A DNA stretch of 5,730 nt, from NCBI GenBank assembly GCA_002389055.1, contig DGNT01000029.1, positions 1 through 5,730 on the forward strand, in the 5' to 3' direction. Position 1 is the stretch's first letter, and each line of letters starts with the position of its first letter. This stretch comes from Alcanivorax sp. UBA4485 (GTDB lineage: Bacteria > Pseudomonadota > Gammaproteobacteria > Pseudomonadales > Alcanivoracaceae). The position numbers and the translations under genes were made by a program. The notes under the pieces are model-generated. The model was not told the origin of the DNA and did not search any database. It saw nothing but the letters and a program-made list of their open reading frames with translations. This document shows, piece by piece, positions 1-5,730 of this stretch.

Positions 1-5
1 CGCGT

Positions 6-18
6 CTCCGATACGGAG
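6..18. repeat. Short inverted repeat downstream of the amidase gene
   Basis: CTCCG (6-10) and CGGAG (14-18) form a 5-bp stem with a 3-base loop, about 30 bases past the amidase stop codon. Read on the minus strand it could be the stem of a transcription terminator, but the bases that would carry the T-tract lie at or beyond the window edge, and the four or five visible bases (ACGCG) are not T-rich. The same arms recur at 1770-1782, upstream of the same gene. Confidence 0.35.
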
Positions 19-48
19 CACCCAATTGAGGGCCCCACACTTCTTCGG

Positions 49-1737
49 TTACAGCTCCGGCGTGAAGGTCGGCGCGACCCGCGGCTGGAACTGCTCCTGA
101 TAGGCGTACGCCAGCTTGATCAGGGTTTCCTCATCAAACTCGCGGCCCAGCATTTCCATGCCCACAGGCATGGCCGGCTCCAGGTCTTCCGCCATGCCGG
201 CCGGCATCACCAGCGCCGGGAACAGCGAGAACGGGCTCAGACGGTTGTTGCTGCCGGTGGACGGGTTGCCGCCCAGATTGCCGGCCAGGCCGGTGATCGC
301 CGGGTAGAGCAGCACGTCGTAGGGCGTGCCCACCGGGTTGCCGTCCACGTCCAGGTTATCCAGCGCCCGCATCAAACGCTCGCGCACGAACACCGGCCGT
401 TCAATGGTGTTCTTTTCATACACCACCCGCTGTTCGTCGGTCAGGTTGTTCAGGTCGATGCCGCCCCGGAATTCCAGGCTGCCCTGGTTGCGGTCCAGGT
501 AACCACCGCTCGCCACCAAATCGTCGTAATCCAGGATGTGGCCGTCCATGGTGTTCGGCCAGGCGTTCAGGTATGCCTCCAGGTCGTGGCGGAACTCGTA
601 GCTGGACATGGACTGGTAGTCGCCGAGGATGGCGCCCAGGTCGTCGATGGTCACGTCTTCCACCACGGCGCCGGCGGCTTCCATGTTGGCGATCGCCTGA
701 TCCATCACCGCCAGCACGCTGTCGTTGCTGCCGAACAGATCGCGAACCACACCGATGCGCGCGCCGTCCAGACCGTTGGCGTCGAGGAATTCGGTGTAGG
801 TTTCCGGCACACCGGTGACCTGCTGGTATTCCACTTCGTTGTTGATCAGGCGGGCGTCGATTTCAAAGCTGACGCGCTGATTGCTGGCCGCTGAGGTATC
901 GAAGCCGACCATGGCGTCCATCAACAGCGCGCAGTCTTCCACCGTACGGCACATGGGACCGCCGGTGTCCTGCCAGGTGGCCAGCGGCATGATGCCGTCC
1001 AGACTCACCAGCCGCAGGCTGGGGCGAATGCCAACCAGACCGTTAAGGCTGGACGGCACGCGCACGGAACCGCCGGTGTCGCTGCCGGTGCCGAGCAGGG
1101 CCAGGCTGGCGCCGATCGCGGTGCCGGTGCCGGTGGACGAACCACCGGAACCTTTGGTCAGGTCATAGGCGTTTTTGACCAGACCGCGCACGGAACTCTC
1201 ACCGCGGAAGCCGAACGCGAACTCATCCATGTTCGCTTTACCCAGAACAATCGCACCAGCATCACGCATCCGGCGCACCGTGTAGGCGTCGCGTGTGGGC
1301 TGGTTGTACTGAAACGCCAGCGCGCCACCGGAGGTCGGCATCTGCGCCGTGTTGAAGTTGTCCTTGGGCAGGACCGGCACACAGTACAGCGGCCCATCAA
1401 TGCCGGTGACGGCGAAGTTCAGATCTTTTTCTCGCGCGTCGATGATCGCTTCCGGATTGATCGCCACCACGCTGTTCAGTTCGGTTGCCGAGCCGATGTC
1501 GTCATAGGCTTCGATGCGATCGATGTAACCTTGAACCACTTCCTCACAGGTAATGCCGCCGGTTTCCAACGAGGTATGCAGATCGGCGATGGTGGATTCA
1601 ACAAAAGAAAACGCGACGCCATCGTCGCCGCCGGACGGCGGCGCGCCGGCATCGTCGGAAGAGGAGGATGAACCGCCGCAACCGCTAAGCAGGGCCGCGA
1701 GTAACGCGGAACCCACCAATAATTTGGGATCGAACAT
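49..1737 (-). CDS. Exported lipoprotein amidase (amidase signature family)
   Basis: This 562-residue protein is an amidase-signature (AS) hydrolase, a family that cleaves C-N amide bonds through a Ser-cisSer-Lys triad. All three residues are visible: Lys125 in VPVLPKDNF, cis-Ser200 in GSGGSSTG, and nucleophile Ser224 in GSDTGGSVR. The 75- and 24-residue spacings equal those of mammalian FAAH. The N-terminus has a short hydrophobic signal peptide ending in the lipobox LSGC, with Cys20 as the lipidation site. A Gly/Ser/Asp-rich tether (about residues 21-40) follows. Residue +2 is Gly, not Asp, so outer-membrane sorting is likely. The catalytic domain runs from about 45 to 555. The ATG is supported by a TGAGGA Shine-Dalgarno at 1744-1749, six bases upstream, and by the signal peptide. 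Secreted relatives include the peptide amidase of Stenotrophomonas, so peptide C-terminal amides are a plausible substrate, but specificity cannot be read from sequence. Cys263 and Cys269 could form a disulfide in the periplasm. No partner gene is adjacent. Confidence 0.93.
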   Translation of the reverse strand: MFDPKLLVGSALLAALLSGCGGSSSSSDDAGAPPSGGDDGVAFSFVESTIADLHTSLETGGITCEEVVQGYIDRIEAYDDIGSATELNSVVAINPEAIIDAREKDLNFAVTGIDGPLYCVPVLPKDNFNTAQMPTSGGALAFQYNQPTRDAYTVRRMRDAGAIVLGKANMDEFAFGFRGESSVRGLVKNAYDLTKGSGGSSTGTGTAIGASLALLGTGSDTGGSVRVPSSLNGLVGIRPSLRLVSLDGIMPLATWQDTGGPMCRTVEDCALLMDAMVGFDTSAASNQRVSFEIDARLINNEVEYQQVTGVPETYTEFLDANGLDGARIGVVRDLFGSNDSVLAVMDQAIANMEAAGAVVEDVTIDDLGAILGDYQSMSSYEFRHDLEAYLNAWPNTMDGHILDYDDLVASGGYLDRNQGSLEFRGGIDLNNLTDEQRVVYEKNTIERPVFVRERLMRALDNLDVDGNPVGTPYDVLLYPAITGLAGNLGGNPSTGSNNRLSPFSLFPALVMPAGMAEDLEPAMPVGMEMLGREFDEETLIKLAYAYQEQFQPRVAPTFTPEL

Positions 1738-1754
1738 GAAAATTCCTCAGGCAG

Positions 1755-1785
1755 AATCAAAACAAGGCGCTCCGTCACGGAGGCC
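1755..1785 (-). terminator. Terminator-like hairpin just upstream of the amidase start
   Basis: On the minus strand GGC-CTCCG (1785-1778) pairs with CGGAG-GCC (1774-1766). The loop is TGA and one C (1769) is bulged. The stem is followed directly by TTGTTTTGATT (1765-1755). The form is that of a Rho-independent terminator. It ends only 16 bases before the amidase Shine-Dalgarno, so it would lie inside the amidase leader unless transcription starts in the last 28 bases. It may be a second terminator for rsmE or an attenuator for the amidase gene; the sequence does not decide between them. Confidence 0.5.
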
Positions 1786-1787
1786 GT

Positions 1788-1836
1788 AAAAAAACAGAAA
1801 AGGCGGGCGCCCGGGCAGAAGGTCGGACACGCCCGG
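1788..1836 (-). terminator. Likely rsmE terminator
   Basis: On the minus strand CGGGCG (1835-1830) can pair with CGCCCG (1809-1804) across a loop of about 20 bases. After two C residues comes the T-rich tract TTTTCTGTTTTTTT (1801-1788). An alternative stem, CCGGGC (1836-1831) with GCCCGG (1816-1811), competes with it. A GC-rich stem followed by a long U-tract is typical of intrinsic termination. It lies about 145 bases after the rsmE stop codon, which is rather far, but no better candidate lies closer. Confidence 0.55.
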
Positions 1837-1913
1837 AGCAGATACATCAAGAAACATGCCAGAGTTTAAAAAGGCTTTAGCGGCGAGGATTTACAAGGAA
1901 AGCGGGAGATTCG

Positions 1914-1932
1914 CAGGTAATAAAACAGGTAA
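1914..1932. repeat. Direct repeat CAGGTAA x2 in the rsmE-amidase gap
   Basis: CAGGTAA occurs at 1914-1920 and again at 1926-1932, separated by TAAAA, giving a 12-base period. It lies in the AT-richer part of the 242-base gap (1738-1979), upstream of both hairpins. Two half-sites roughly one helical turn apart could be a regulator site for the amidase gene. A 7-base repeat can also arise by chance, and I found no convincing sigma-70 promoter next to it. Nothing else in this gap looks like a gene. Confidence 0.2.
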
Positions 1933-1979
1933 ATATGGATGTATTTTGGTGCAGGAGATGCCCCGTTCGGAAGCTCGGA

Positions 1980-2696
1980 TCAGGCCATCAAGGTCCACAA
2001 CGATGCGAGCAAGGCCACCGGCGCCGTTTCCGCGCGCAGCACCCGTTCGCCGAGCGCGAAGCCGTGGAAGCCGGCCTGCCGGGCGGCCGCCAGTTCATCG
2101 TCGGAAAAGCCGCCCTCCGGTCCGGTCAGTAATGAGAGGGTGGTGGCGTCCCGCACCGCCGCCGCATCGAGCGGTTGCTCCCCGGGATGGGCGATCAACC
2201 GCAGGCCTTGCGCCTGATCGATGAAGGTTTTCAGGGGCATCACGCCGTCCACCACCGGCGGACGGTTCAGGCCGCATTGTTCGCAGGCGCTGATCGCCAC
2301 CTGCCGCCAGTGGTCCAGCTTCTTGCTTTCGCGTTCGCCCTTGAGCCGCACTTCCGTGCGCTCACTCTCCAGCACCTGGATCGCCGCCGCGCCCATTTCC
2401 ACCGCTTTCTGAATCGCGAAGTCCATGCGGTCCCCCTTGATCAAGGGCAAACCCAGCGTTACCGGGCGCGGCGCGGCGCGGTCGAGATCCAGGAAGGCGT
2501 CCGGCAACACGGTGACGGCTTTCTTATCCACCGCCTCGATCGTGGCGGACCATTCGCCGCCTTCCCCGTTGAACAGCGTCAGGGGGTCGCCGGGGCGCAT
2601 GCGCAGCACTTTGCCAATGTGGTGGCTGGCGTGCGGGCCCAGCTCGGCGGGCCGGCTGGCCTGGAAGCGTTGCGGGTCAAAGAAGCGACGGCTCAT
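1980..2696 (-). CDS. rsmE: 16S rRNA (uracil(1498)-N(3))-methyltransferase RsmE
   Basis: RsmE methylates N3 of U1498 in helix 44 of 16S rRNA in assembled 30S subunits, using S-adenosylmethionine; it acts in the cytoplasm. The protein has 238 residues, a normal length for the family. Residues 1 to about 70 form the PUA-like RNA-binding domain, which begins MSRRFFDP and contains HHIGKVLRMRPGD. The SPOUT (trefoil-knot) methyltransferase domain follows from about 77. Diagnostic stretches are KGDRMDFAIQKAVEMG (88-102), the SER-T-EVR segment with KLDHWRQVAISACEQCGLNR (126-145), and the SAM-binding knot with LLTGPEGGFSDDE (189-201) and LGERVLRAETA (215-225). The ATG at 2696 has an AGGAC Shine-Dalgarno eight bases upstream. 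It is transcribed divergently from the yheT-like gene across an 88-base spacer. Nothing is missing or broken. Confidence 0.97.
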   Translation of the reverse strand: MSRRFFDPQRFQASRPAELGPHASHHIGKVLRMRPGDPLTLFNGEGGEWSATIEAVDKKAVTVLPDAFLDLDRAAPRPVTLGLPLIKGDRMDFAIQKAVEMGAAAIQVLESERTEVRLKGERESKKLDHWRQVAISACEQCGLNRPPVVDGVMPLKTFIDQAQGLRLIAHPGEQPLDAAAVRDATTLSLLTGPEGGFSDDELAAARQAGFHGFALGERVLRAETAPVALLASLWTLMA

Positions 2697-2784
2697 GGGG
2701 TTCGGTCCTGGTCAGCGGGGACGAAGCAGGCGTGAAAGGCTACCATAGGCGGCCGTTGATTCACCCGACAGAGACAGCAATCCC
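2697..2784. promoter_or_regulatory. Divergent intergenic region, rsmE / yheT-like
   Basis: These 88 bases separate two divergent start codons and so must hold the promoters of both genes unless these lie within coding sequence. I could not pick a convincing -35/-10 pair on either strand. TACCAT (2742-2747), which reads TATGGT on the minus strand, is the only -10-like stretch near the middle, and no good -35 partner was found. The assignment rests on gene orientation, not on motifs. Confidence 0.4.
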
Positions 2785-3777
2785 ATGGGCGAAATGATTG
2801 CCGCCGCCTTCCAGCCGCCGGCCTGGCTGCGCTCGGCGCATCTGCAGACAATGTGGTCGACCTTCTTCCGGCGCCCCGAGCCGCTCAGCCGGCGCCGGGA
2901 AAGCCTGCCGCTGGACGACGGCGACCATCTGCTGCTGGACTGGGCCGGACCGGCCCCGGAGGTTGGGGCATTGAGAGTGCTGTTGTTGCACGGCTTATCC
3001 GGCTGCAGCGACTCCCATTATATTCGCGGCACCCAGGCGCGGCTGGCGGCAGTGGGGATCACCTCGGTGGCGATGAATTCGCGCGGCGCGGCAGCGCCCA
3101 ACGACACCGCCCTGTGCGCCCACGCCGGCGAGACCGCGGACCTGGACGCGGTGATTCAGGCGTTGCGCCAGCGCGACCGGCACGGTCCGCTGATCGCCAT
3201 GGGCGTGTCCCTGGGCGGCAGCCGCGTGCTCAACTGGCTGGCGCGGGCGGACGACGGCTCGCTGAGCGCGGCGGTGGCGGTGTGCAGCCCGCTGCGCCTG
3301 GACCTGTGCGCCAATCGTATGGATCGGGGGCTGTCACGAATCTACCGGCGCCACCTGATCAGCAATCTGCTCGCCACCCTGAAACGGCAGCGGCGTCATC
3401 TGGAGCAGGTCGACCCGACCCAGGCCGAACGGCTGGCGGCGCTCAACCTGCGCGGCATCAAGTCGTTCTGGACCTTCGACGAGCGCGTGATCGCGCCGCT
3501 CTATGGCTTTCGCGGCGCCGCGCACTACTACGCCGAAGCCTCCGCCGGGCCGCGCCTTAACGCCATCCGCACCCCGACCCTGATGATCCAGGCCGAGGAC
3601 GACCCGTTCATGACCCCGGCAATGCTGCCGGCCCGCGAAGAACTGGGCCCCGGCGTCACCCTGGAGTTGTCCGCCGGCGGTGGCCATGTGGGCTTTGTCA
3701 GCGGCCAGCCCGGCCACCCGGAATACTGGCTGGAGCAACGCCTGGCGGCGTTCGCCAGCGGCTTTCGACCGGTTTAG
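2785..3777 (+). CDS. yheT: YheT-like alpha/beta-fold hydrolase (COG0429 / UPF0017)
   Basis: This 330-residue cytoplasmic protein belongs to the YheT/ABHD1-3-like branch of alpha/beta hydrolases, which are serine esterase/lipase-type enzymes; the natural substrate of bacterial YheT is not established. The family N-terminus is visible as FQPPAWLRSAHLQTMW (9-24), followed by a strand ending in the oxyanion motif LLLHGLSG (66-73). N-S-RG at 98-101 is typical of this branch. The nucleophile elbow is GVSLGG, with Ser142. The probable acid is Asp272 or Asp273 in EDDPFM, and the base is His301 in GGGHVGF, so the triad is complete. There is no signal peptide or membrane segment. The ATG at 2785 has only a weak GAGAC upstream (2771-2775). 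A second ATG at codon 4 (2794) is possible but has no better ribosome site. The TAG stop overlaps the convergent transporter gene's stop codon. yheT is the E. coli name for the family. Confidence 0.9.
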   Translation: MGEMIAAAFQPPAWLRSAHLQTMWSTFFRRPEPLSRRRESLPLDDGDHLLLDWAGPAPEVGALRVLLLHGLSGCSDSHYIRGTQARLAAVGITSVAMNSRGAAAPNDTALCAHAGETADLDAVIQALRQRDRHGPLIAMGVSLGGSRVLNWLARADDGSLSAAVAVCSPLRLDLCANRMDRGLSRIYRRHLISNLLATLKRQRRHLEQVDPTQAERLAALNLRGIKSFWTFDERVIAPLYGFRGAAHYYAEASAGPRLNAIRTPTLMIQAEDDPFMTPAMLPAREELGPGVTLELSAGGGHVGFVSGQPGHPEYWLEQRLAAFASGFRPV

Positions 3778-5108
3778 GCCGCCGGCGCCAACAGCAGGGT
3801 CAGCAGCGCGCCCAGCCCGCCGGCCACCAGCAACGCGGCGGCGGACAGCGGCCAGTTCCAGCGCAGCGCACCGATCCATGCCGGATACCCGGTGAGGCGC
3901 TCGAGCAACAGCGCGTTAGCGGAATAGGGCGTCCCGGCGATGGTCACGCCCCACCCGCACACCATTGCCAGCGCCAGGCCCAGAGCCGCGCCCTGCGGCC
4001 AGATCGGCGCCAGCACGCCACCCACCAGGGCGCCGGTGACAATCGGATTGAACCCCGCCAGCCCGGCACCGAAAAACAGCCAGGGCACCAGCAGGGCCGC
4101 CAGCGGGTAACCCCAGGCCGGCAGCACGAAGTCGGCGCCCAGCCCGCGCGCGGCGAAGGTGCTCACCAGCGCCCCCAGGAACGCGGAGCCGCCGACGATC
4201 ACCAACTCATTGGTGACCAGCGCCAGCGACGGCAGCGACGGGCGATGCCCCCGCCAGCGCGCCGCCAGCAACCCCAGCACCACGGTGGCCAGGCAGCTCA
4301 GGGTTACCGCCCGGGAATAGCTGAGCCCGGCCAGACCGCTCAAGCCGAAGGTGGCCACGCAAATGCCACCGATGATGGCGGCGAACCGCAGCCAGGGCCC
4401 CGGCCCCGGGGAGGGCGCCGGCTCCGCGTCGGCAACGGCCGGCTCGGGGTCGCGCAACAGCGCGCCGCCCAGCAGATACAGCAGGGCCAGCGGCAGGCTG
4501 CAGGCGATCAACTGCCAGCCGGGCAGGTCCGGTAGAAAGGTGAGGGTCACCACCACCGAAATCGACAGCGGCGAGCAGATCGGCGAGGCCCCGAAACCAC
4601 GCAGGGTGGCGCGGGCGGCGTTGCGGGTCACGGCGGAATCGCCCCGTTCGCTGATGCGCCCGCCCACCAGGGCACCCACCACGCCCACGGAGCCGAAATT
4701 CAACGGCACCGACAGAAACGCCGTGCCCAGGGTGAGGCTGAAATAGCGCCCCAGGGGCCGGCCCGAAAACAGGCTGCCGGAAATCCGGTCCAGGTCCGGG
4801 AAACGGCCAAGCACCGAGGACAACAACATCACGGTGAGAATCAGCGCGGTCAGCCGGGTCATGGCATCGGCGGCATCGATCAGCACCGCCGGGCCATCGG
4901 GCAACGCCAGCACGGCGGCGACCACCACCAGCACGAAGATCACCCGCGCCATCCGCCGCAGGTCGCGCCAGCCCAGCACGATGGCCACGAACACCGCGGC
5001 GGCGCCCACCACGCCGGCACCGGGCAGCGGCGCCAGCACCCCCGCCGCCAGCGCCAGCCAGGCCAGCGCCGAGCGGGGCCCGGCCAGGGCAGTGACCGGC
5101 GCCGTCAT
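3774..5108 (-). CDS. Polytopic inner-membrane protein, putative secondary transporter
   Basis: This 444-residue, strongly hydrophobic protein has about 12 membrane segments in two similar-sized halves. These are joined by a hydrophilic Pro/Glu/Ala linker at about 219-238 (DPEPAVADAEPAPSPGPGP). Each half carries a Gly/Pro/Asn-type motif suggesting re-entrant or unwound helices: GFGASPICSPLS (171-182) in the first, and GFNPIVTGALVG (352-363) plus GTPYSANALL (392-401) in the second. This two-repeat layout resembles ion-transporter superfamily permeases (ArsB/NhaD, DcuC, citrate/TRAP-M type). That placement is inference, and the substrate cannot be named. It starts with an ATG at 5108 that overlaps the upstream TetR stop codon as ATGA. 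No Shine-Dalgarno is visible before it (CCGGCGCGGCGCGC), so translation probably depends on coupling. Its TAA stop overlaps the stop codon of the convergent yheT-like gene. Confidence 0.8.
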   Translation of the reverse strand: MTAPVTALAGPRSALAWLALAAGVLAPLPGAGVVGAAAVFVAIVLGWRDLRRMARVIFVLVVVAAVLALPDGPAVLIDAADAMTRLTALILTVMLLSSVLGRFPDLDRISGSLFSGRPLGRYFSLTLGTAFLSVPLNFGSVGVVGALVGGRISERGDSAVTRNAARATLRGFGASPICSPLSISVVVTLTFLPDLPGWQLIACSLPLALLYLLGGALLRDPEPAVADAEPAPSPGPGPWLRFAAIIGGICVATFGLSGLAGLSYSRAVTLSCLATVVLGLLAARWRGHRPSLPSLALVTNELVIVGGSAFLGALVSTFAARGLGADFVLPAWGYPLAALLVPWLFFGAGLAGFNPIVTGALVGGVLAPIWPQGAALGLALAMVCGWGVTIAGTPYSANALLLERLTGYPAWIGALRWNWPLSAAALLVAGGLGALLTLLLAPAA

Positions 5109-5730
5109 GCGCGCCGCGCCGGTTGCGCCTCCGCCGCCGCGAACAGCAGGTCCATAGTGGTGTCGCCGGTACGGAACTCCTGCTTCATGGCGTCCAGATG
5201 ATCAAGCGCCTCGCCGCGCAGGTAGGGCGCCTCCAGGCAGATAATCTGGTAGATGCCCTGACGCAGCAGGGTGCGGTCCAGCGCCTCGTCGCCGGTGGCG
5301 TCCGGGTTCAGGCCGTGGGTAAAACCGGGCCACGACGCCGCCAGCACCCAGGTGTTGACCAGCAGGCCGCGCAGCTCTTCGTCACTGGCCTCGATCAGAC
5401 CGCTGTCGCGCAGGCTGCGGTAGATCACCAGACCGCGCTCCAGGCTATCCTGGACGAACACCTTGTAGCGGCGGCGCAACTCCGCGTCCTGGTGGAGAAA
5501 GTGGGCCAGGTCCCGGTGCAGGAAACGGGCCTGCCACATGGATTCCAGGATGCCCTCGAAATAGCGCATTTTGTCCTGCCAGGTGAGCGGCCCTTCCGGC
5601 ACCGTCAGCAGATCGCGGATCTGCTCCTGGTAGCGTCCGAACAGCGCCGCCACGATGGCCGCCTTGTTGCGGTAATGGTAGTAGAGGTTACCCGGGCTGA
5701 TGCCCAGGCCCTCGGCGATGTGGTTGGTGG
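5105..5730 (-). CDS. TetR/AcrR-family transcriptional regulator, N-terminus beyond window
   Basis: The open frame runs from the TGA at 5105-5107 to the window edge without a stop, giving about 208 visible codons. The first 25 encode the second half of a TetR DNA-binding domain: HIAEGLGISPGNLYYHYRNK, the classic helix-turn-helix followed by the YYHY-NK signature. A GTG codon at 5653 lies inside this domain and is not the true start; about 25-35 N-terminal residues are missing. The rest is an all-helical ligand-binding and dimerisation domain rich in Arg, Leu and Trp (MWQARFLHRDLAHFLHQD and following), of the type found in GNLYYHY regulators (Pfam PF13972-like, from memory). The gene overlaps the transporter by 4 bases and comes first in the operon. 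The usual role would be repression of its own operon, relieved by a small hydrophobic ligand; the ligand and operator are not visible. Confidence 0.92.
   Translation of the reverse strand, partial: TNHIAEGLGISPGNLYYHYRNKAAIVAALFGRYQEQIRDLLTVPEGPLTWQDKMRYFEGILESMWQARFLHRDLAHFLHQDAELRRRYKVFVQDSLERGLVIYRSLRDSGLIEASDEELRGLLVNTWVLAASWPGFTHGLNPDATGDEALDRTLLRQGIYQIICLEAPYLRGEALDHLDAMKQEFRTGDTTMDLLFAAAEAQPARRA

Noticed and set aside
1804..1813. Perfect 10-base palindrome CGGGCGCCCG as a regulator site
   Set aside because: It is better explained as part of the GC-rich stem of the probable rsmE terminator, and such palindromes are common at this GC content.
1476..1850. 124-codon minus-strand open frame overlapping the amidase start in another frame
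   Set aside because: It starts at a TTG with no ribosome site, runs out of frame through the signal peptide and early catalytic domain of the amidase, and shows no domain.
1856..2224. 122-codon plus-strand open frame beginning in the rsmE-amidase gap
   Set aside because: Most of it is antisense to the rsmE 3' end, it is extremely Arg/Pro/Ala-rich, and there is no ribosome site before its ATG.
2175..2735. 186-codon plus-strand open frame antisense to rsmE
   Set aside because: It mirrors a clear rsmE gene, its translation is rich in Arg/His/Gln/Ala with no recognisable domain, and such frames are expected in GC-rich DNA.
2853..3560. 235-codon plus-strand frame inside the yheT-like gene
   Set aside because: It is a +1-type shadow of the hydrolase, made of Arg/Gly/Ala/Pro-rich sequence typical of frame-shifted GC-rich coding DNA.
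3334..3879. 181-codon minus-strand open frame across the end of the yheT-like gene
   Set aside because: It is antisense to a complete alpha/beta hydrolase with an intact triad and also overlaps the permease end; the composition is low-complexity Ala/Gly/Arg with no motif.

Overview
The window is GC-rich bacterial chromosomal DNA with a dense, ordinary gene layout. The genes point to a Gram-negative gammaproteobacterium. There is a lipoprotein signal peptide with a clear lipobox, an RsmE of standard length, a YheT-type hydrolase, and a TetR regulator of the GNLYYHY type. A marine or hydrocarbon-associated lineage such as Alcanivoracaceae or its neighbours would fit, but that is an impression from protein style and was not tested. 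I see no RNA gene, insertion sequence, CRISPR array or phage gene.

Layout from left to right. Positions 49-1737 (minus) encode an exported lipoprotein amidase of the amidase-signature family, with its whole Ser-cisSer-Lys triad present. Positions 1738-1979 are the longest gap: 242 bases, AT-richer than the rest, holding two minus-strand hairpins followed by T-rich tracts and a short direct repeat. Positions 1980-2696 (minus) encode RsmE, the 16S rRNA m3U1498 methyltransferase. An 88-base divergent spacer follows. Positions 2785-3777 (plus) encode a YheT-like alpha/beta hydrolase, whose stop codon overlaps the stop codon of the convergent gene beyond it. Positions 3774-5108 (minus) encode a polytopic membrane protein that looks like a secondary transporter. 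It is preceded by a TetR-family regulator (5105 to past the window edge, minus), whose last codons overlap the transporter start as ATGA.

The tetR-transporter pair is almost certainly one operon with translational coupling, so the regulator probably controls the transporter and itself; the substrate is unknown. The other genes look like independent units: rRNA modification, a soluble hydrolase, and an envelope amidase. No clearly new multi-gene system is visible. The points most worth checking are the two hairpins between rsmE and the amidase start, the near-identical hairpin arms on both sides of the amidase gene, the coupled regulator-transporter pair, and the cell-envelope location of the amidase.
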